Part shown: piece by piece, positions 1 to 8,822 of the stretch | Layout: each line of letters begins with the position of its first letter | Position numbering within the stretch: the stretch's first letter is position 1 | Assembly: GCF_000166395.1 (NCBI RefSeq) | Contig: NC_014655.1 | Location: 558,001 to 622,000, forward strand | Source of the DNA: Leadbetterella byssophila DSM 17132 | GTDB taxonomy: Bacteria > Bacteroidota > Bacteroidia > Cytophagales > Spirosomataceae | Length of the DNA: 64,000 bases | Direction: 5' to 3' | Translations under genes and position numbers: made by a program | The notes under the pieces: generated by a model | Told to the model about the DNA's origin: nothing | Databases searched by the model: none | The model's input: only the letters and a program-made list of their open reading frames with translations

Positions 1-34
1 TAATAATAACGATACCGTTTGCAAGTTTTCTCAT
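1..34 (-). CDS. N-terminus of a gene running off the left edge
   Basis: An ATG on the minus strand at 34 opens a frame reading MRKLANGIVII before the window ends. It lies about 50 bases downstream of a perfect inverted repeat at 75-94 that is matched upstream of the YceI gene, which supports a real regulated gene start here. Only 11 codons are visible, so the product cannot be named. Confidence 0.4.
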   Translation of the reverse strand, partial: MRKLANGIVII

Positions 35-74
35 ACTTTTTTTTTAGCAAAAGTATCGCTATTCAGAAGCACAG

Positions 75-94
75 ATCTTGGTGAAAACCAAGAT
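75..94. promoter_or_regulatory. Candidate Crp/Fnr-family operator
   Basis: Perfect inverted repeat ATCTTGGT-GAAA-ACCAAGAT, 8-bp arms with a 4-bp spacer. It sits upstream of the minus-strand gene starting at 34 and just past the stop of the Crp/Fnr-type regulator gene. A near copy (TTGGTA-AA-TACCAA) lies at 1898-1911 at a similar distance from the YceI start. The size and symmetry suit a Crp/Fnr dimer. That the neighbouring regulator binds here is inference. Confidence 0.55.
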
Positions 95-97
95 AAA

Positions 98-688
98 TCA
101 GATGCTGACTTTATTCATTAATTTGCTGAAATTCGTAGGGTCAATGCCTAAGTAATTCGCTAAGTAGCGCTGTGGAACCTTGTGCAACATGTGCGGGCTT
201 CTTTGCATAAACCGAATGAATTTTTCTTCTGATTTCAGACTTTGTACCTCCACCATTTTCTCCAATAAGCCTTTGATGTTTTGTGCCAAAGCATTTTGAA
301 CAAAACCGCTTAGTGCAGGAATGGTTCTACTTAATTCCAAGAACTTTTGTGCCGGTGCCTTTAAGAAAGTACTGGAGCTTAAGGTTTCAAAGAAATAGCG
401 GGAAGGTGTACCGGTAAGTGCTGCATCAATCACTCCACTAAAGGAATAAGGATAAGAAAAGATAATGGTGGCTTCCTTGCCGTCTTCGTAAGAATGGTAG
501 ATGCGTTGAATACCTTCTACGACAAAGTAAATGTAGTTCTCAGGATCTCCCTGCATGGTCAAAAGGGAGCCTTTCGGGTAGGTCTTTTTTGTCCAGATTT
601 CAGAAAAAGTGTCCCATTCTTCTTCTGAGAGTCCCTTCATCATGTTTTTTAGGTTCAGGAATTCTTCTGTAATAGCTATAGTTTTCAT
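98..688 (-). CDS. Crp/Fnr family transcriptional regulator
   Basis: A 196-residue protein with the usual Crp/Fnr layout. A cyclic-nucleotide-binding-like beta-roll spans about residues 25-125 (PKGSLLTMQGDPENYIYFVVEG resembles the start of the effector domain). A short C-terminal helix-turn-helix lies around VPQRYLANYLGIDPTNFSKL. There is no Fnr-type N-terminal cysteine cluster, so it is not an Fe-S oxygen sensor. Bacteroidota carry many such stand-alone regulators, usually of unknown ligand. It is divergent from the DinB gene (54-bp gap). Matching palindromes at 75-94 and 1898-1911 are candidate targets, which would make the left-edge gene and YceI its local regulon. Confidence 0.85.
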   Translation of the reverse strand: MKTIAITEEFLNLKNMMKGLSEEEWDTFSEIWTKKTYPKGSLLTMQGDPENYIYFVVEGIQRIYHSYEDGKEATIIFSYPYSFSGVIDAALTGTPSRYFFETLSSSTFLKAPAQKFLELSRTIPALSGFVQNALAQNIKGLLEKMVEVQSLKSEEKFIRFMQRSPHMLHKVPQRYLANYLGIDPTNFSKLMNKVSI

Positions 689-742
689 AATTGGTGTAAA
701 TATACATAGTATTGGTTTATTTTGTAAAAAATGTAGAAAGCT

Positions 743-1261
743 ATGCTACTTAACGATCTTGTAAATCAATGGATTGCGCAGAAAGAAAATATTTATTATC
801 TGGTCAATTTGCCTACCCACCTATTGCGGAAAAGGAGGGAAGATGGTGGATGGTCAGCCCTAGAATGTATAGAACATCTTAATATTTATGCACGTATGTA
901 TCTGGATTCGGTGGAGGAAGCCATCTCTGCCTCGCCGGATGACGACAACAGTACTTTTAAATCAGGACTACTAGGTGGATATTTTGCCCGCACCATGGCC
1001 CCTGCTGGTACGAAAATGAAGACATTTAAATCTACAGATCCGCAGCTTGTTAGCTTCCATCACGATGTGATTGATGAGTTCCAAAAGCACTTGGAGCGCT
1101 GGGGCATCCTACTAGAAATGGCTAGACACAAGGATTTAAATAAAAAAAGAGTGGCCATGGTTAAGCTGCCACTCCTTAGGTTTAAATTAGGGGATATGCT
1201 GCATATTTTGATCAATCATCAGTCCCGGCATTTGCAGCAAGCCATGCGGGTTGTAGGTTAA
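743..1261 (+). CDS. DinB family protein (putative metal-dependent four-helix protein)
   Basis: 172 residues resembling the DinB/YfiT superfamily: an N-terminal helix with the GGWSALECIEHL motif (the His is a usual metal ligand) at about residues 33-45, and a C-terminal HILINHQSRHLQQAMRV segment giving the other two histidines. In this superfamily three histidines on a four-helix bundle bind a divalent metal. Members include thiol transferases and many proteins of unknown role; this one cannot be assigned a substrate. It converges with the YceI gene and overlaps it by 4 bases at 1258-1261. Confidence 0.8.
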   Translation: MLLNDLVNQWIAQKENIYYLVNLPTHLLRKRREDGGWSALECIEHLNIYARMYLDSVEEAISASPDDDNSTFKSGLLGGYFARTMAPAGTKMKTFKSTDPQLVSFHHDVIDEFQKHLERWGILLEMARHKDLNKKRVAMVKLPLLRFKLGDMLHILINHQSRHLQQAMRVVG

Positions 1262-1848
1262 GCGTCTTTTGTACCTTTGATATTTAAGTCAATCTCTACT
1301 TCCGGTAAGACGTATAGCATTTCATCAGGATCCGTATAACTTACCATTCCGTATTCTGTCCTGTTCAAAGTGAATTGAGCTTTTACTTCGATTTTCTTCT
1401 TATCTACTATCACGCGAGCCGGGAAGGTGATCATCTTAGTAGTTCCTAATAAGGTAAATTCTCCGGAAATCAATTGGTTTAATCCTTGAGAATTTTCAGT
1501 GTTAGGCACGGAACGGATCAATTTGAAGCTGGCTTTAGGATACTTCAAAGCGTTGAAAAAATCCGGACTTTTTAGATGTTCCAAAAGTTGGATCTTAACA
1601 TCGCCAGTTAGATCATAATTGTCAATGGATGAGATAGGTATGCTGAATTCCCCTTCCGTCAGATTACCTTCTAAGTCAGCCTTTGCGTAGCCATCTACTT
1701 CGAATGAACCGGTGTGCGAATGATCTGTGGTTGAACCTTTCCATAGTACTTTTGCGTTTTCTCCATCGATACGATACGAAGTAATTTTGTCAGAGTCGCT
1801 GCAGGATGTTAAAATTAAAGTGATTAAAAATAGCTTTTTCATGGTCAT
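1258..1848 (-). CDS. YceI family lipocalin-like periplasmic lipoprotein
   Basis: 196 residues. The start MTMKKLFLITLILTSCSDSD carries a short lipoprotein signal with lipobox LTSC, so it is probably membrane-anchored in the envelope. The rest matches the YceI fold, a lipocalin-like beta barrel that binds polyisoprenoid-type lipids: SYRIDGENAKVLWKGSTTDHSHTG near residue 25, SPDFFNALKYPKASF near 95 and a final GMVSYTDPDEMLYVLPEVEIDLNI. The function in Bacteroidota is not settled. An operator-like repeat TTGGTA-AA-TACCAA lies 50-63 bases upstream of the start, suggesting control by the nearby Crp/Fnr protein. Confidence 0.85.
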   Translation of the reverse strand: MTMKKLFLITLILTSCSDSDKITSYRIDGENAKVLWKGSTTDHSHTGSFEVDGYAKADLEGNLTEGEFSIPISSIDNYDLTGDVKIQLLEHLKSPDFFNALKYPKASFKLIRSVPNTENSQGLNQLISGEFTLLGTTKMITFPARVIVDKKKIEVKAQFTLNRTEYGMVSYTDPDEMLYVLPEVEIDLNIKGTKDA

Positions 1849-1897
1849 TGTGTTTTGATTTAAGATGCAAATTTACGGAGCTGGAAAAAGGTAATTC

Positions 1898-1911
1898 TTG
1901 GTAAATACCAA
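1898..1911. promoter_or_regulatory. Candidate Crp/Fnr-family operator upstream of YceI
   Basis: Inverted repeat TTGGTA-AA-TACCAA, perfect over 6-bp arms, with its centre about 56 bases upstream of the YceI start codon. It shares the TTGGT-N4-ACCAA core with the repeat at 75-94, whose centre is about 50 bases upstream of its gene. Repeated sequence and spacing at two starts argue for a real regulator site rather than chance. Confidence 0.5.
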
Positions 1912-1998
1912 CATTTGTATATATGCATAAATTCTGTTCCAAATTCATTTGGAATTGTCAAAAAATCTTCGTAATTTTCTTAATGGATTTGAGGTAAA

Positions 1999-2301
1999 AT
2001 GCTTCATAATAAGAAACTACTATTAGCTGCCCTTATCTTTTTATCTGCATGGGCTTTTATTAGGTACAGGGAACGACTGACCATAAAGCATGTCAATGAA
2101 GATCCCAGAAGTACTGTAGGTGTTTTGGTTAAAAAGTCGGAATATAAATCCTACACCTTCCACGTGAAGTACCTGGTTAATGAACGTTCCTATATACTCA
2201 AGGCAAAAGTGCCGCAGTACGTTTATGTAGCACGGAATATGGGGGATACTTTGCCGGTGAAATATTCTAATGCAAAACCAAGGTTTGCCATTTTAGATTG
2301 A
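1999..2301 (+). CDS. Small membrane-anchored protein, DUF3592-like
   Basis: 100 residues. One N-terminal hydrophobic segment (LLLAALIFLSAWAFI, about residues 6-21) is followed by a basic stretch and a soluble beta-rich part. The pattern VGVLVKKSEYKSYTFHVKYLV ... MGDTLPVKYSNAKPRFA resembles DUF3592-like small proteins, in which a short beta domain follows one or two membrane helices. I do not recognise a function. A promoter-like stretch (TTGTC ... TAATTTT) lies just upstream at 1956-1979. Confidence 0.6.
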   Translation: MLHNKKLLLAALIFLSAWAFIRYRERLTIKHVNEDPRSTVGVLVKKSEYKSYTFHVKYLVNERSYILKAKVPQYVYVARNMGDTLPVKYSNAKPRFAILD

Positions 2302-2390
2302 AGAATCTTCTGTTTTATTTTTGGAACTTATCCTTTTGAAAGGCAATTTTTAGAGGGATTTAAGGTTATATATATACATTATCTGTGGTG

Positions 2391-2414
2391 AGTACCTGGT
2401 TTTTTAGGTACTAC
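2391..2414 (+). promoter_or_regulatory. Short hairpin in the leader of the glycosyltransferase operon
   Basis: The arms AGTACCT and AGGTACT flank a T-rich 8-base loop about 55 bases upstream of the first glycosyltransferase start. It could be part of a leader or a weak terminator for the preceding small gene; the T-run is in the loop, not after the stem, so a terminator is less likely. Confidence 0.25.
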
Positions 2415-2465
2415 GGCATGGGCCCTATACACCGGATTCATTTACCGTAAGTAACTAACCAACCT

Positions 2466-4688
2466 ATGAATAAATTGGCTTTGATAGGCAATTTCCCACC
2501 ACGAAAATGTGGGATTGCCACCTTTTCAAAAGATCTCTTTGATGGTTTAATCATGAATGGAGTGTCCGTCTCAGTGGTAGCGATCAATGACGGACTCAAA
2601 AATTATTCCTATCCTCCGGAAGTAGAATTTGAGATTGAGCAAAACGAGGTAAGTACCTATATCAAGGCTGCTAATTACCTTAATTCGAACAATTTTGATG
2701 CCGTTATCCTCCAGCATGAATACGGGATTTTTGGAGGTAGAGACGGAAGGCATATTGTGCAATTGCTCAAGCGACTGCAAATGCCGGTGGTCACTACACT
2801 TCACACCATCCTGGACAGACCTACAGAGGGTCAAAGAGATGTACTCCAGGAGATTACCGGGTTATCGCGCAAACTTATCAGTATTTCCCAAAAGGGTATA
2901 GAACTCCTGAAAGAGGTGTATGATATTCCTGAAAGTAAATGCGCGCATATCCATCATGGGGTTCATGAAATCCTTACTCAAAATAGGGATCAGGTCAGGA
3001 AGAAATTAGGTGTAGAAGACAAAAAAGTACTTCTTACCTTTGGACTTTTATCCAGAAATAAGTCCATTGAAGTGGTCATTAAAGCCCTACCGGAAGTGGT
3101 GGAGCGAAATCCTGATGTGATGTATATTGTGTTAGGTGAGACCCATCCGCACGTATTAAAAAGAGAGGGAGAGGATTATAGACATTCTTTGCTACGATTA
3201 GTTAGTAAACTAAAACTGGATAAACATGTCATTTTTATCAATAGGTTTACTACGAACAAGGAGCTTTTTGATTTTCTGCAACTCTGTGATATTTATATCA
3301 TTCCTTATCTAGGAGAAAAGCAGATTTCTTCCGGTACCCTGATCTATACTATGGGAGCCGCCAGACCTATTATTTCCACTCCCTTTTGGTATGCCAAAGA
3401 AATGCTGGCTGAGAACAGAGGACTTTTATTTGATTTCAATGATGCTGAGCAATTAAGTCAAAAAATTCTCTATCTATTGGATAATGAGGAGGAGAGAAAG
3501 AGCATTGGAGAAAATGCTTTGGCTCTGGCTAAGCAATGTTATTGGCCAAATATAGGTAAGCAATATGTAGAGCTCCTACAAGGTATAAGTTGGGACGATA
3601 TATCAGCTACTCGTTTCCAGCTTTCAAATGACCTGGAATTCTCTTTGCCTTTGTCGCCGGTAAACCTACATCATCTGAGGGTTCTTACAGATGACACGGG
3701 TATTTTCCAGCATGCAAGGTATAGTATCCCGGACAGGACGCACGGGTACTGTGTAGATGATAATGCCAGGGCTCTCATGCTTTCCGTGATGCTGCAAAAT
3801 GATTTGCAGGATGTGGATGAACTGAATAGATTGACTAGTATATACCTGTCATTTGTGGATTATGCCTATAATGAATCCAATGGTAAGTTTAGAAACTTTA
3901 TGTCGTATGACCGCAAGTGGCTGGAAGAGGAAGGGTCAGAAGATAGTGTGGGAAGGACCATGTGGGCTTTAGGGTATACGGCAGCACAAACCCGGGTTAG
4001 TAATTTCTACCACCATTCGAACAGTCTATTCTTTAGGGGACTTCAGAAAGTAGATTATATCCGTCATCCCAGAGCCTTGGCCTATTTGATACTGGGAATG
4101 GTACACCATGCAGAGGCACATGGTGATCCTACTGTTATAGAACAACTCCGTTCAAAACTGGGGCAACTAAATGCCTTTTTTGACCCATGCATAGATAAAG
4201 AGTGGTTGTGGTTTGATCCTATAGTAACTTATGCCAATAGTAGAATTCCTCAGGCCCTAATAGCCGGAGGACATTACTTTAAGGACGAAGAGTTGGTAAA
4301 ACGAGGCTTAAAAATTCTGGATTGGTTGATTGACAAGCAGTTTTCGGAGCATCTATTTTCACCTATAGGAAACCAAGGGTGGCTAACACCTGAAGGCAAA
4401 GCCGAGTATGACCAACAGCCACTGGAAGCACACGGTATGATTGATGCCTGTTTACAAGCAGAAATGGTGATGAAAGATGGAAGATATGCTGAATACGCCT
4501 TGAAGGCTTTTGCCTGGTTCATGGGAGAGAACAGCAGTAGTGCTGTTTTGTACGATTTTTCAACAGGAGGATGTAGGGACGGTTTACATTCAGAAGGCGC
4601 GAATATGAATCAGGGAGCGGAGTCTACCCTTTCATGGATGATGTCCTTGATCAGTATTTCCTATTACCTCCGCCGTAAAAAGCAGTGA
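2466..4688 (+). CDS. GT4 glycosyltransferase fused to a C-terminal (alpha/alpha)6 glycosidase-like domain
   Basis: 740 residues in two parts. Residues about 1-370 are a GT-B family 4 glycosyltransferase: N-terminal GNFPPRKCGIATFSKDL, acceptor-side HEYGIFGGRDGRH and a donor site around TLIYTMGAARPIISTPFWYA. Residues about 390-740 look like an alpha/alpha toroid, with HARYSIPDRTHGYCVDDNARAL, NFMSYDRKWLEEEGSEDSVGRTMW and a final GGCRDGLHSEG. The fusion is common next to GH130 genes in Bacteroidota and other phyla, where mannose-type sugars are the usual inferred substrate. It heads a three-gene coupled operon: the next start overlaps its stop. Substrate and product cannot be read from sequence. 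Confidence 0.85.
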   Translation: MNKLALIGNFPPRKCGIATFSKDLFDGLIMNGVSVSVVAINDGLKNYSYPPEVEFEIEQNEVSTYIKAANYLNSNNFDAVILQHEYGIFGGRDGRHIVQLLKRLQMPVVTTLHTILDRPTEGQRDVLQEITGLSRKLISISQKGIELLKEVYDIPESKCAHIHHGVHEILTQNRDQVRKKLGVEDKKVLLTFGLLSRNKSIEVVIKALPEVVERNPDVMYIVLGETHPHVLKREGEDYRHSLLRLVSKLKLDKHVIFINRFTTNKELFDFLQLCDIYIIPYLGEKQISSGTLIYTMGAARPIISTPFWYAKEMLAENRGLLFDFNDAEQLSQKILYLLDNEEERKSIGENALALAKQCYWPNIGKQYVELLQGISWDDISATRFQLSNDLEFSLPLSPVNLHHLRVLTDDTGIFQHARYSIPDRTHGYCVDDNARALMLSVMLQNDLQDVDELNRLTSIYLSFVDYAYNESNGKFRNFMSYDRKWLEEEGSEDSVGRTMWALGYTAAQTRVSNFYHHSNSLFFRGLQKVDYIRHPRALAYLILGMVHHAEAHGDPTVIEQLRSKLGQLNAFFDPCIDKEWLWFDPIVTYANSRIPQALIAGGHYFKDEELVKRGLKILDWLIDKQFSEHLFSPIGNQGWLTPEGKAEYDQQPLEAHGMIDACLQAEMVMKDGRYAEYALKAFAWFMGENSSSAVLYDFSTGGCRDGLHSEGANMNQGAESTLSWMMSLISISYYLRRKKQ

Positions 4689-6124
4689 ATATGAAGAGAC
4701 TACCTATTAAAATAACCCCATCCCCGACGAGGACGCTGGTGCGTCCTTTTGTCCCGGGGAATATTGCTCAAATCCAGCATATCTTAGAGCGCATCTTTTC
4801 TACTCCTCCGGAAGATCAAGAGAGGGTAATGAAAGGGGTCTACGAACGTTTAGACTTGCCCAATGATAGCATTCAAACCATTTTTCTGAGGCATTTTGAA
4901 TTGATTCAGGGGCATTTGCCTGAAAGTAGAGTATTCTCTGAAGAAGAAAAGATCTTTATTGGCGCTTGTTTTACACAGCAGTACGCCTTAGAATCTACGG
5001 CTTTATTCAATCCTTCCATTGTTCCCCATCCGGTTCAGGACAAGGCTGGGGTTACTAAATTCATATTGAGTCTTAGGGCCATAGGGGAGGGCCATATCTC
5101 TTCCATCACCTTTATGGAAGGAGAGATTGACAAGGAATTGAATATTAAACTTATTGAAAATTCTCCGGTTATTTATGAATCTCAGAGAAAGGAACATTTG
5201 TACGACAAGGAACTTTTCATGCGTAAGGCCGGAGAATTAGGAATACTTTTTGGTGCTGAGCAAATGGTTTTTGAACCCCTGGGTGATCCTTTTACTTTTG
5301 AACAATTAGAAGAGGTATTAAATCAAATAAAGGGGTCAAAACCTTTTAAAAGTAGTATCAATATGCGGCGACTCGTAACCGGAATCCGCATGCTGGCTCT
5401 CTCTAATTTCACCCTGACTTTTACCACAGATACCATTTCTGAACGGGCTATTTATCCGGCTTCTCCTTCTCAAAGCAACGGACTAGAAGATGCACGCTTC
5501 GTGAAATTTACAGAAGATGATGGAAGCAGTATCTATTATGCCACATTTACAGCTTATGACGGGAAGATTATCATGCCGGAGTTACTGGAAACCCATGACT
5601 TTATAGAATTTAAAGTATCTACCTTGAATGGAAAAGCTGCTAAAAATAAGGGTATGGCCCTTTTTCCTAGAAAGGTGAATGGGAAATACATGATGTTAGG
5701 GCGTCAGGATAATGAATCGCTGTACCTCATGAGTTCTGACAATCCTTACTTTTGGTATGAGTCCCAACCTTTGGTTAAACCTACTTTTGATTGGGAAATG
5801 ATACAAATTGGGAATTGTGGTTCACCCGTGGAAATTGATGAAGGCTGGTTAGTGATAACGCATGGAGTGGGACCTGTACGCACCTATTCCATTGGTGCGC
5901 TACTTTTAGATAAAGATGATCCTTCTAAGATCATTGGACGTTTGAAAGAACCTTTACTTACCCCTAGTAAGCAAGAGCGTTTTGGTTACGTTCCTAATGT
6001 CTTCTATTCTTGTGGTGCCATGGCCATTGGTAGGACTTTAGTTTTGCCGTATGCTATAGGAGATGTAGTAACTACCTTCACTTTAGTGGATATTGATCGT
6101 TTGATTAAAAGAATGATAGAATGA
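4685..6124 (+). CDS. GH130 family glycoside phosphorylase-like protein
   Basis: 479 residues. The C-terminal two thirds match the five-bladed beta-propeller of GH130: GLEDARFVKF, the conserved KNKGMALFPRKVNGKYMMLGRQD, FDWEMIQIGNCGSPVEIDEGWLVITHGVG and FGYVPNVFYSCGAM. GH130 enzymes mostly phosphorolyse or hydrolyse beta-mannosides. The N-terminal about 150 residues are an extra helical domain. The tracked start is a GTG overlapping the previous stop; an ATG two codons later (4691) is an equal candidate. Position between two glycosyltransferases points to synthesis and turnover of a mannose-containing glycan; that is inference. Confidence 0.85.
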   Translation: MNMKRLPIKITPSPTRTLVRPFVPGNIAQIQHILERIFSTPPEDQERVMKGVYERLDLPNDSIQTIFLRHFELIQGHLPESRVFSEEEKIFIGACFTQQYALESTALFNPSIVPHPVQDKAGVTKFILSLRAIGEGHISSITFMEGEIDKELNIKLIENSPVIYESQRKEHLYDKELFMRKAGELGILFGAEQMVFEPLGDPFTFEQLEEVLNQIKGSKPFKSSINMRRLVTGIRMLALSNFTLTFTTDTISERAIYPASPSQSNGLEDARFVKFTEDDGSSIYYATFTAYDGKIIMPELLETHDFIEFKVSTLNGKAAKNKGMALFPRKVNGKYMMLGRQDNESLYLMSSDNPYFWYESQPLVKPTFDWEMIQIGNCGSPVEIDEGWLVITHGVGPVRTYSIGALLLDKDDPSKIIGRLKEPLLTPSKQERFGYVPNVFYSCGAMAIGRTLVLPYAIGDVVTTFTLVDIDRLIKRMIE

Positions 6125-7152
6125 AAATTGCCATGTTAGCGCCTATAGCCTGGCGTACTCCTCCCCGTCATTATGGTCCTTGGGAACTGGTTACTTCTTT
6201 ATTGACTGAAGAATTGGTAAAGATGGGATTAGACGTTACCCTTTTTGCCACGGCAGACTCCATTACTAAGGGGAAATTGAGAAGTGTAGCCATGCAGGGG
6301 TATGAAGAGGACAGGGAAATGGATGCGAAGGTCTGGGAGTGTTTGCATATAGCACAATGCTTTGAGCAAGCAGATGAATTTGACCTCATTCATAATCATT
6401 TTGATTTTTTGTCCTTAACTTATTCCAAATTGGTTAAAACTCCTATGTTAACTACCATACATGGCTTTTCATCTCCTAAGATTTTGGAAGTTTATAAAAA
6501 ATACAATGCGAATACGCATTATGTGGCTATCAGTGAAGCAAATAAGTCTCCCGAATTAGATTATGTGGAAACCGTTTATCACGGCATAGATCTGAATGAT
6601 TTCGAGTTTAAGGGAGAGGAAGGTGAGTATTTATTGTTCTACGGAAGAATCCATCCGGATAAAGGCACAAAGGAGGCTGTGGAGATGGCTTTGGCTTTGG
6701 ACATGCCGCTGATAATAGCTGGTATTATTCAGGATCAGGATTATTATGATCAGTGGGTAAAACCTTTTTTGAAAAAGGGGAAAGTGGAATATGTGGGCAG
6801 TATAGGGCCTGAACGACGAAATGAGTGTCTAGGTAATGCTAAAGTTTTGTTGCATCCTATTCATTTTGAGGAACCCTTTGGCTTATCCGTAGTTGAAGCC
6901 ATGGCTTGTGGTACGCCGGTACTGGCGTTTAATAAGGGTAGTATGCCAGAGCTTATTCATCACGGGGAGAATGGATTTATAGTTCAGGACATGGAAGAGG
7001 CCTGCGCCTATATTCCTAAAGTGTCTTCTATTTCAAGGATGAAGTGTAGGGAAATAGTAGAACAAAGGTTTTCAAAGGAAATTATGGCCCAACGGTACTT
7101 GGAGGTATACAAAAGATTGATCATTAGACCGGAGAGCGCTGTTGCTGTATAG
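6121..7152 (+). CDS. GT4 family glycosyltransferase
   Basis: 343 residues, GT-B fold. The N-terminal half opens MKIAMLAPIAWRTPPRHYGPWE, typical of the family 4 subgroup paired with GH130 genes. The C-terminal half holds the nucleotide-sugar site: FYGRIHPDKGTKEAVEMA and the EX7E-like region PFGLSVVEAMACGTPVLAF with GSMPELIHHGENGFIV. The start ATG overlaps the stop of the GH130 gene in ATGA, so translation is coupled. The operon ends at a clear terminator at 7219-7249. Confidence 0.88.
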   Translation: MKIAMLAPIAWRTPPRHYGPWELVTSLLTEELVKMGLDVTLFATADSITKGKLRSVAMQGYEEDREMDAKVWECLHIAQCFEQADEFDLIHNHFDFLSLTYSKLVKTPMLTTIHGFSSPKILEVYKKYNANTHYVAISEANKSPELDYVETVYHGIDLNDFEFKGEEGEYLLFYGRIHPDKGTKEAVEMALALDMPLIIAGIIQDQDYYDQWVKPFLKKGKVEYVGSIGPERRNECLGNAKVLLHPIHFEEPFGLSVVEAMACGTPVLAFNKGSMPELIHHGENGFIVQDMEEACAYIPKVSSISRMKCREIVEQRFSKEIMAQRYLEVYKRLIIRPESAVAV

Positions 7153-7218
7153 TGAGTAGATCTGATTTTTCCGGGAAAGGTTTTGGAAATGTCAAAAATT
7201 CTTCGTAACTTTATTTAT

Positions 7219-7249
7219 AGGGCTCTCATCAAATGAGGCCCTTTTTTTT
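7219..7249 (+). terminator. Rho-independent terminator of the glycosyltransferase operon
   Basis: Stem AGGGC-t-CTCAT / ATGAG-GCCCT with loop CAA, followed directly by eight T. It lies 66 bases after the last glycosyltransferase stop. Confidence 0.85.
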
Positions 7250-7667
7250 GACTTTAAAATGGAGGACAGCTTTTTGGTCATGCAATTATCGAGTGCCATA
7301 CTTGATGTAGACGCTCTTTTTCCAAATAAAATTCTTCTTATATTACCGTTCTATACGTGTATCTCTCGGACAGAATGGTATCAAGCACTTTTCGTAGTTT
7401 TAATAGGGCGCAAAAGATTACAAGGGCCGGTATATCCATTCTCTTAAAGAAGCGAACTGACCGATTTGTTCTTTTTCTACCGCTTGAGTGTAATTAAGTG
7501 CGGAAGTAGGAGCTTTAAGTTTGATGGGGATTTTTTACTATTGCTATTTCACCAGATATGTGTTTGATATATGCACCTGCTCTGGTGTAGAGCAGGGCAT
7601 ATGATTTTTTATAGTAATTTATTTTAGTGGGTTGTAGGTTAGTACCGTGTAAAGCAATAAGTAAACA
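7250..7667. other. Intergenic stretch with no supported gene
   Basis: I see no convincing gene. A 62-codon open frame at 7259-7447 has no family signature. The only structured element is a second hairpin at 7569-7610. Confidence 0.5.
7569..7610 (+). terminator. Hairpin with T-run, plus-strand terminator
   Basis: The arms ATATGC-a-CCTGCTCT and AGAGCAGG-GCATAT (14 pairs, one bulge) enclose loop GGTGT and are followed by a run of six T. It faces plus-strand transcription, toward the end of the convergent minus gene at 7668, and would block read-through from the left. Confidence 0.6.
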
Positions 7668-8822
7668 TTACCTTTCTATGCTTATCTCTTGGATAGCTTG
7701 TGTACCATGGTAAAGAATGTAAGGTCCCGGTTTTAATAATAGAGGGGTAGAGGGTTGAAACACTTCTATGATATCTGCGGGTACACCTTCTGTTTCGCCT
7801 TTACGATAGGCGAATATCAATCCCGAAGAAATTTCCCGGCTTAGATAATACTCCTTTTTTTCGGGATAGAGCCAATGCGGTCGTCCTTTTATAGTACGTG
7901 TGGCAGGATGAATAACCACCACGTCTGTCTGCGAGGTGTAGCCTTTAAACACCTGCCCATTATGATCCAGCAGTACCTGAGGTTCAGTACCTTTAATGGA
8001 TTTGAGAAACAAGTGGTTCTTACTAGCATCTGCTCTTTCTAAAAAGAGGGTTTGTTCCACAGTAAAGGGGTCTATGTCAAGATATTCTTTAATTCTTCCG
8101 GCCATAGCTTTCTCCCATGCAGGATATTCGTTTTCATAGGCGTGAGCGTACCCACAATGGATGACTACTTTCCCCTCAGAGTGTGCCTCTATAAATTTTT
8201 TAATGTTTTGGGCTTGTTCTATTTCTCTTTCCTTTCCGTTTCTTCCTTCCCCTGCTTCATAGCCAAAAAGGGTAAAGCCCAAGTCGAGAGCATGTTTGAT
8301 CAGGTTCCCGAATTCAGGTTCCTGGGTGTAGAATCCACTCTTCAGTTGTGGATATTTTCTAATGTTTATAGAATCATCTGCCAGCGCTTCGAGTCCAAAA
8401 TATCTATAACCGTTTGCATAGAGTTCCTTGAGCAATGAGGCGGTAAAGGCTCTATGCTGAGGCATATGGTGGGCCTCGTTAATGATGAGCATAGGTGCGT
8501 CTTTCGCTTGTGATAGGATGTACTCTTTAGCGTTCAGCATCCTAGCCGACTGCAAGAATAGACTATCTTCTCTCGTCGAAGGCCGTTTTCCGAATCTTTC
8601 CTGTTCCATGGTTTCCAAAAGTTTGGCGTAGTTGCCTATAAAGGAATAGTCGGTTGCAGCCAGTTGATATTTCCAGGGTATGGTGTCCTTTTCCAAGTTT
8701 TTCTCGATCTCTATACTGGATTTATAAGGGGATTGAGCCAAGCAGGCGAAAGGGAGAAGAAGGTAAAGAATAATTTGTTTCATCATTTGCTTATCCATTG
8801 GTTGCCAAAGATAATCAAACAA
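7668..8822 (-). CDS. Secreted ChaN/EreA-like protein of unknown function
   Basis: The open frame is 384 residues; the likely start is the ATG at 8783, giving the signal peptide MKQIILYLLLPFACLAQ. The body has LIINEAHHMPQHRAFTASLL followed by GYRYFGLEAL, then VVIHCGYAHAYE, resembling the metal-site histidines and glutamates of the ChaN/TIKI/erythromycin-esterase-like fold. Related proteins bind haem or hydrolyse esters or peptides; none can be chosen here. It is monocistronic. The exact family call is tentative. Confidence 0.55.
   Translation of the reverse strand: MFDYLWQPMDKQMMKQIILYLLLPFACLAQSPYKSSIEIEKNLEKDTIPWKYQLAATDYSFIGNYAKLLETMEQERFGKRPSTREDSLFLQSARMLNAKEYILSQAKDAPMLIINEAHHMPQHRAFTASLLKELYANGYRYFGLEALADDSINIRKYPQLKSGFYTQEPEFGNLIKHALDLGFTLFGYEAGEGRNGKEREIEQAQNIKKFIEAHSEGKVVIHCGYAHAYENEYPAWEKAMAGRIKEYLDIDPFTVEQTLFLERADASKNHLFLKSIKGTEPQVLLDHNGQVFKGYTSQTDVVVIHPATRTIKGRPHWLYPEKKEYYLSREISSGLIFAYRKGETEGVPADIIEVFQPSTPLLLKPGPYILYHGTQAIQEISIER

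Noticed and set aside
7259-7447. 62-codon open frame after the glycosyltransferase operon
   Set aside because: Directly downstream of a terminator, no family match, unlikely composition.
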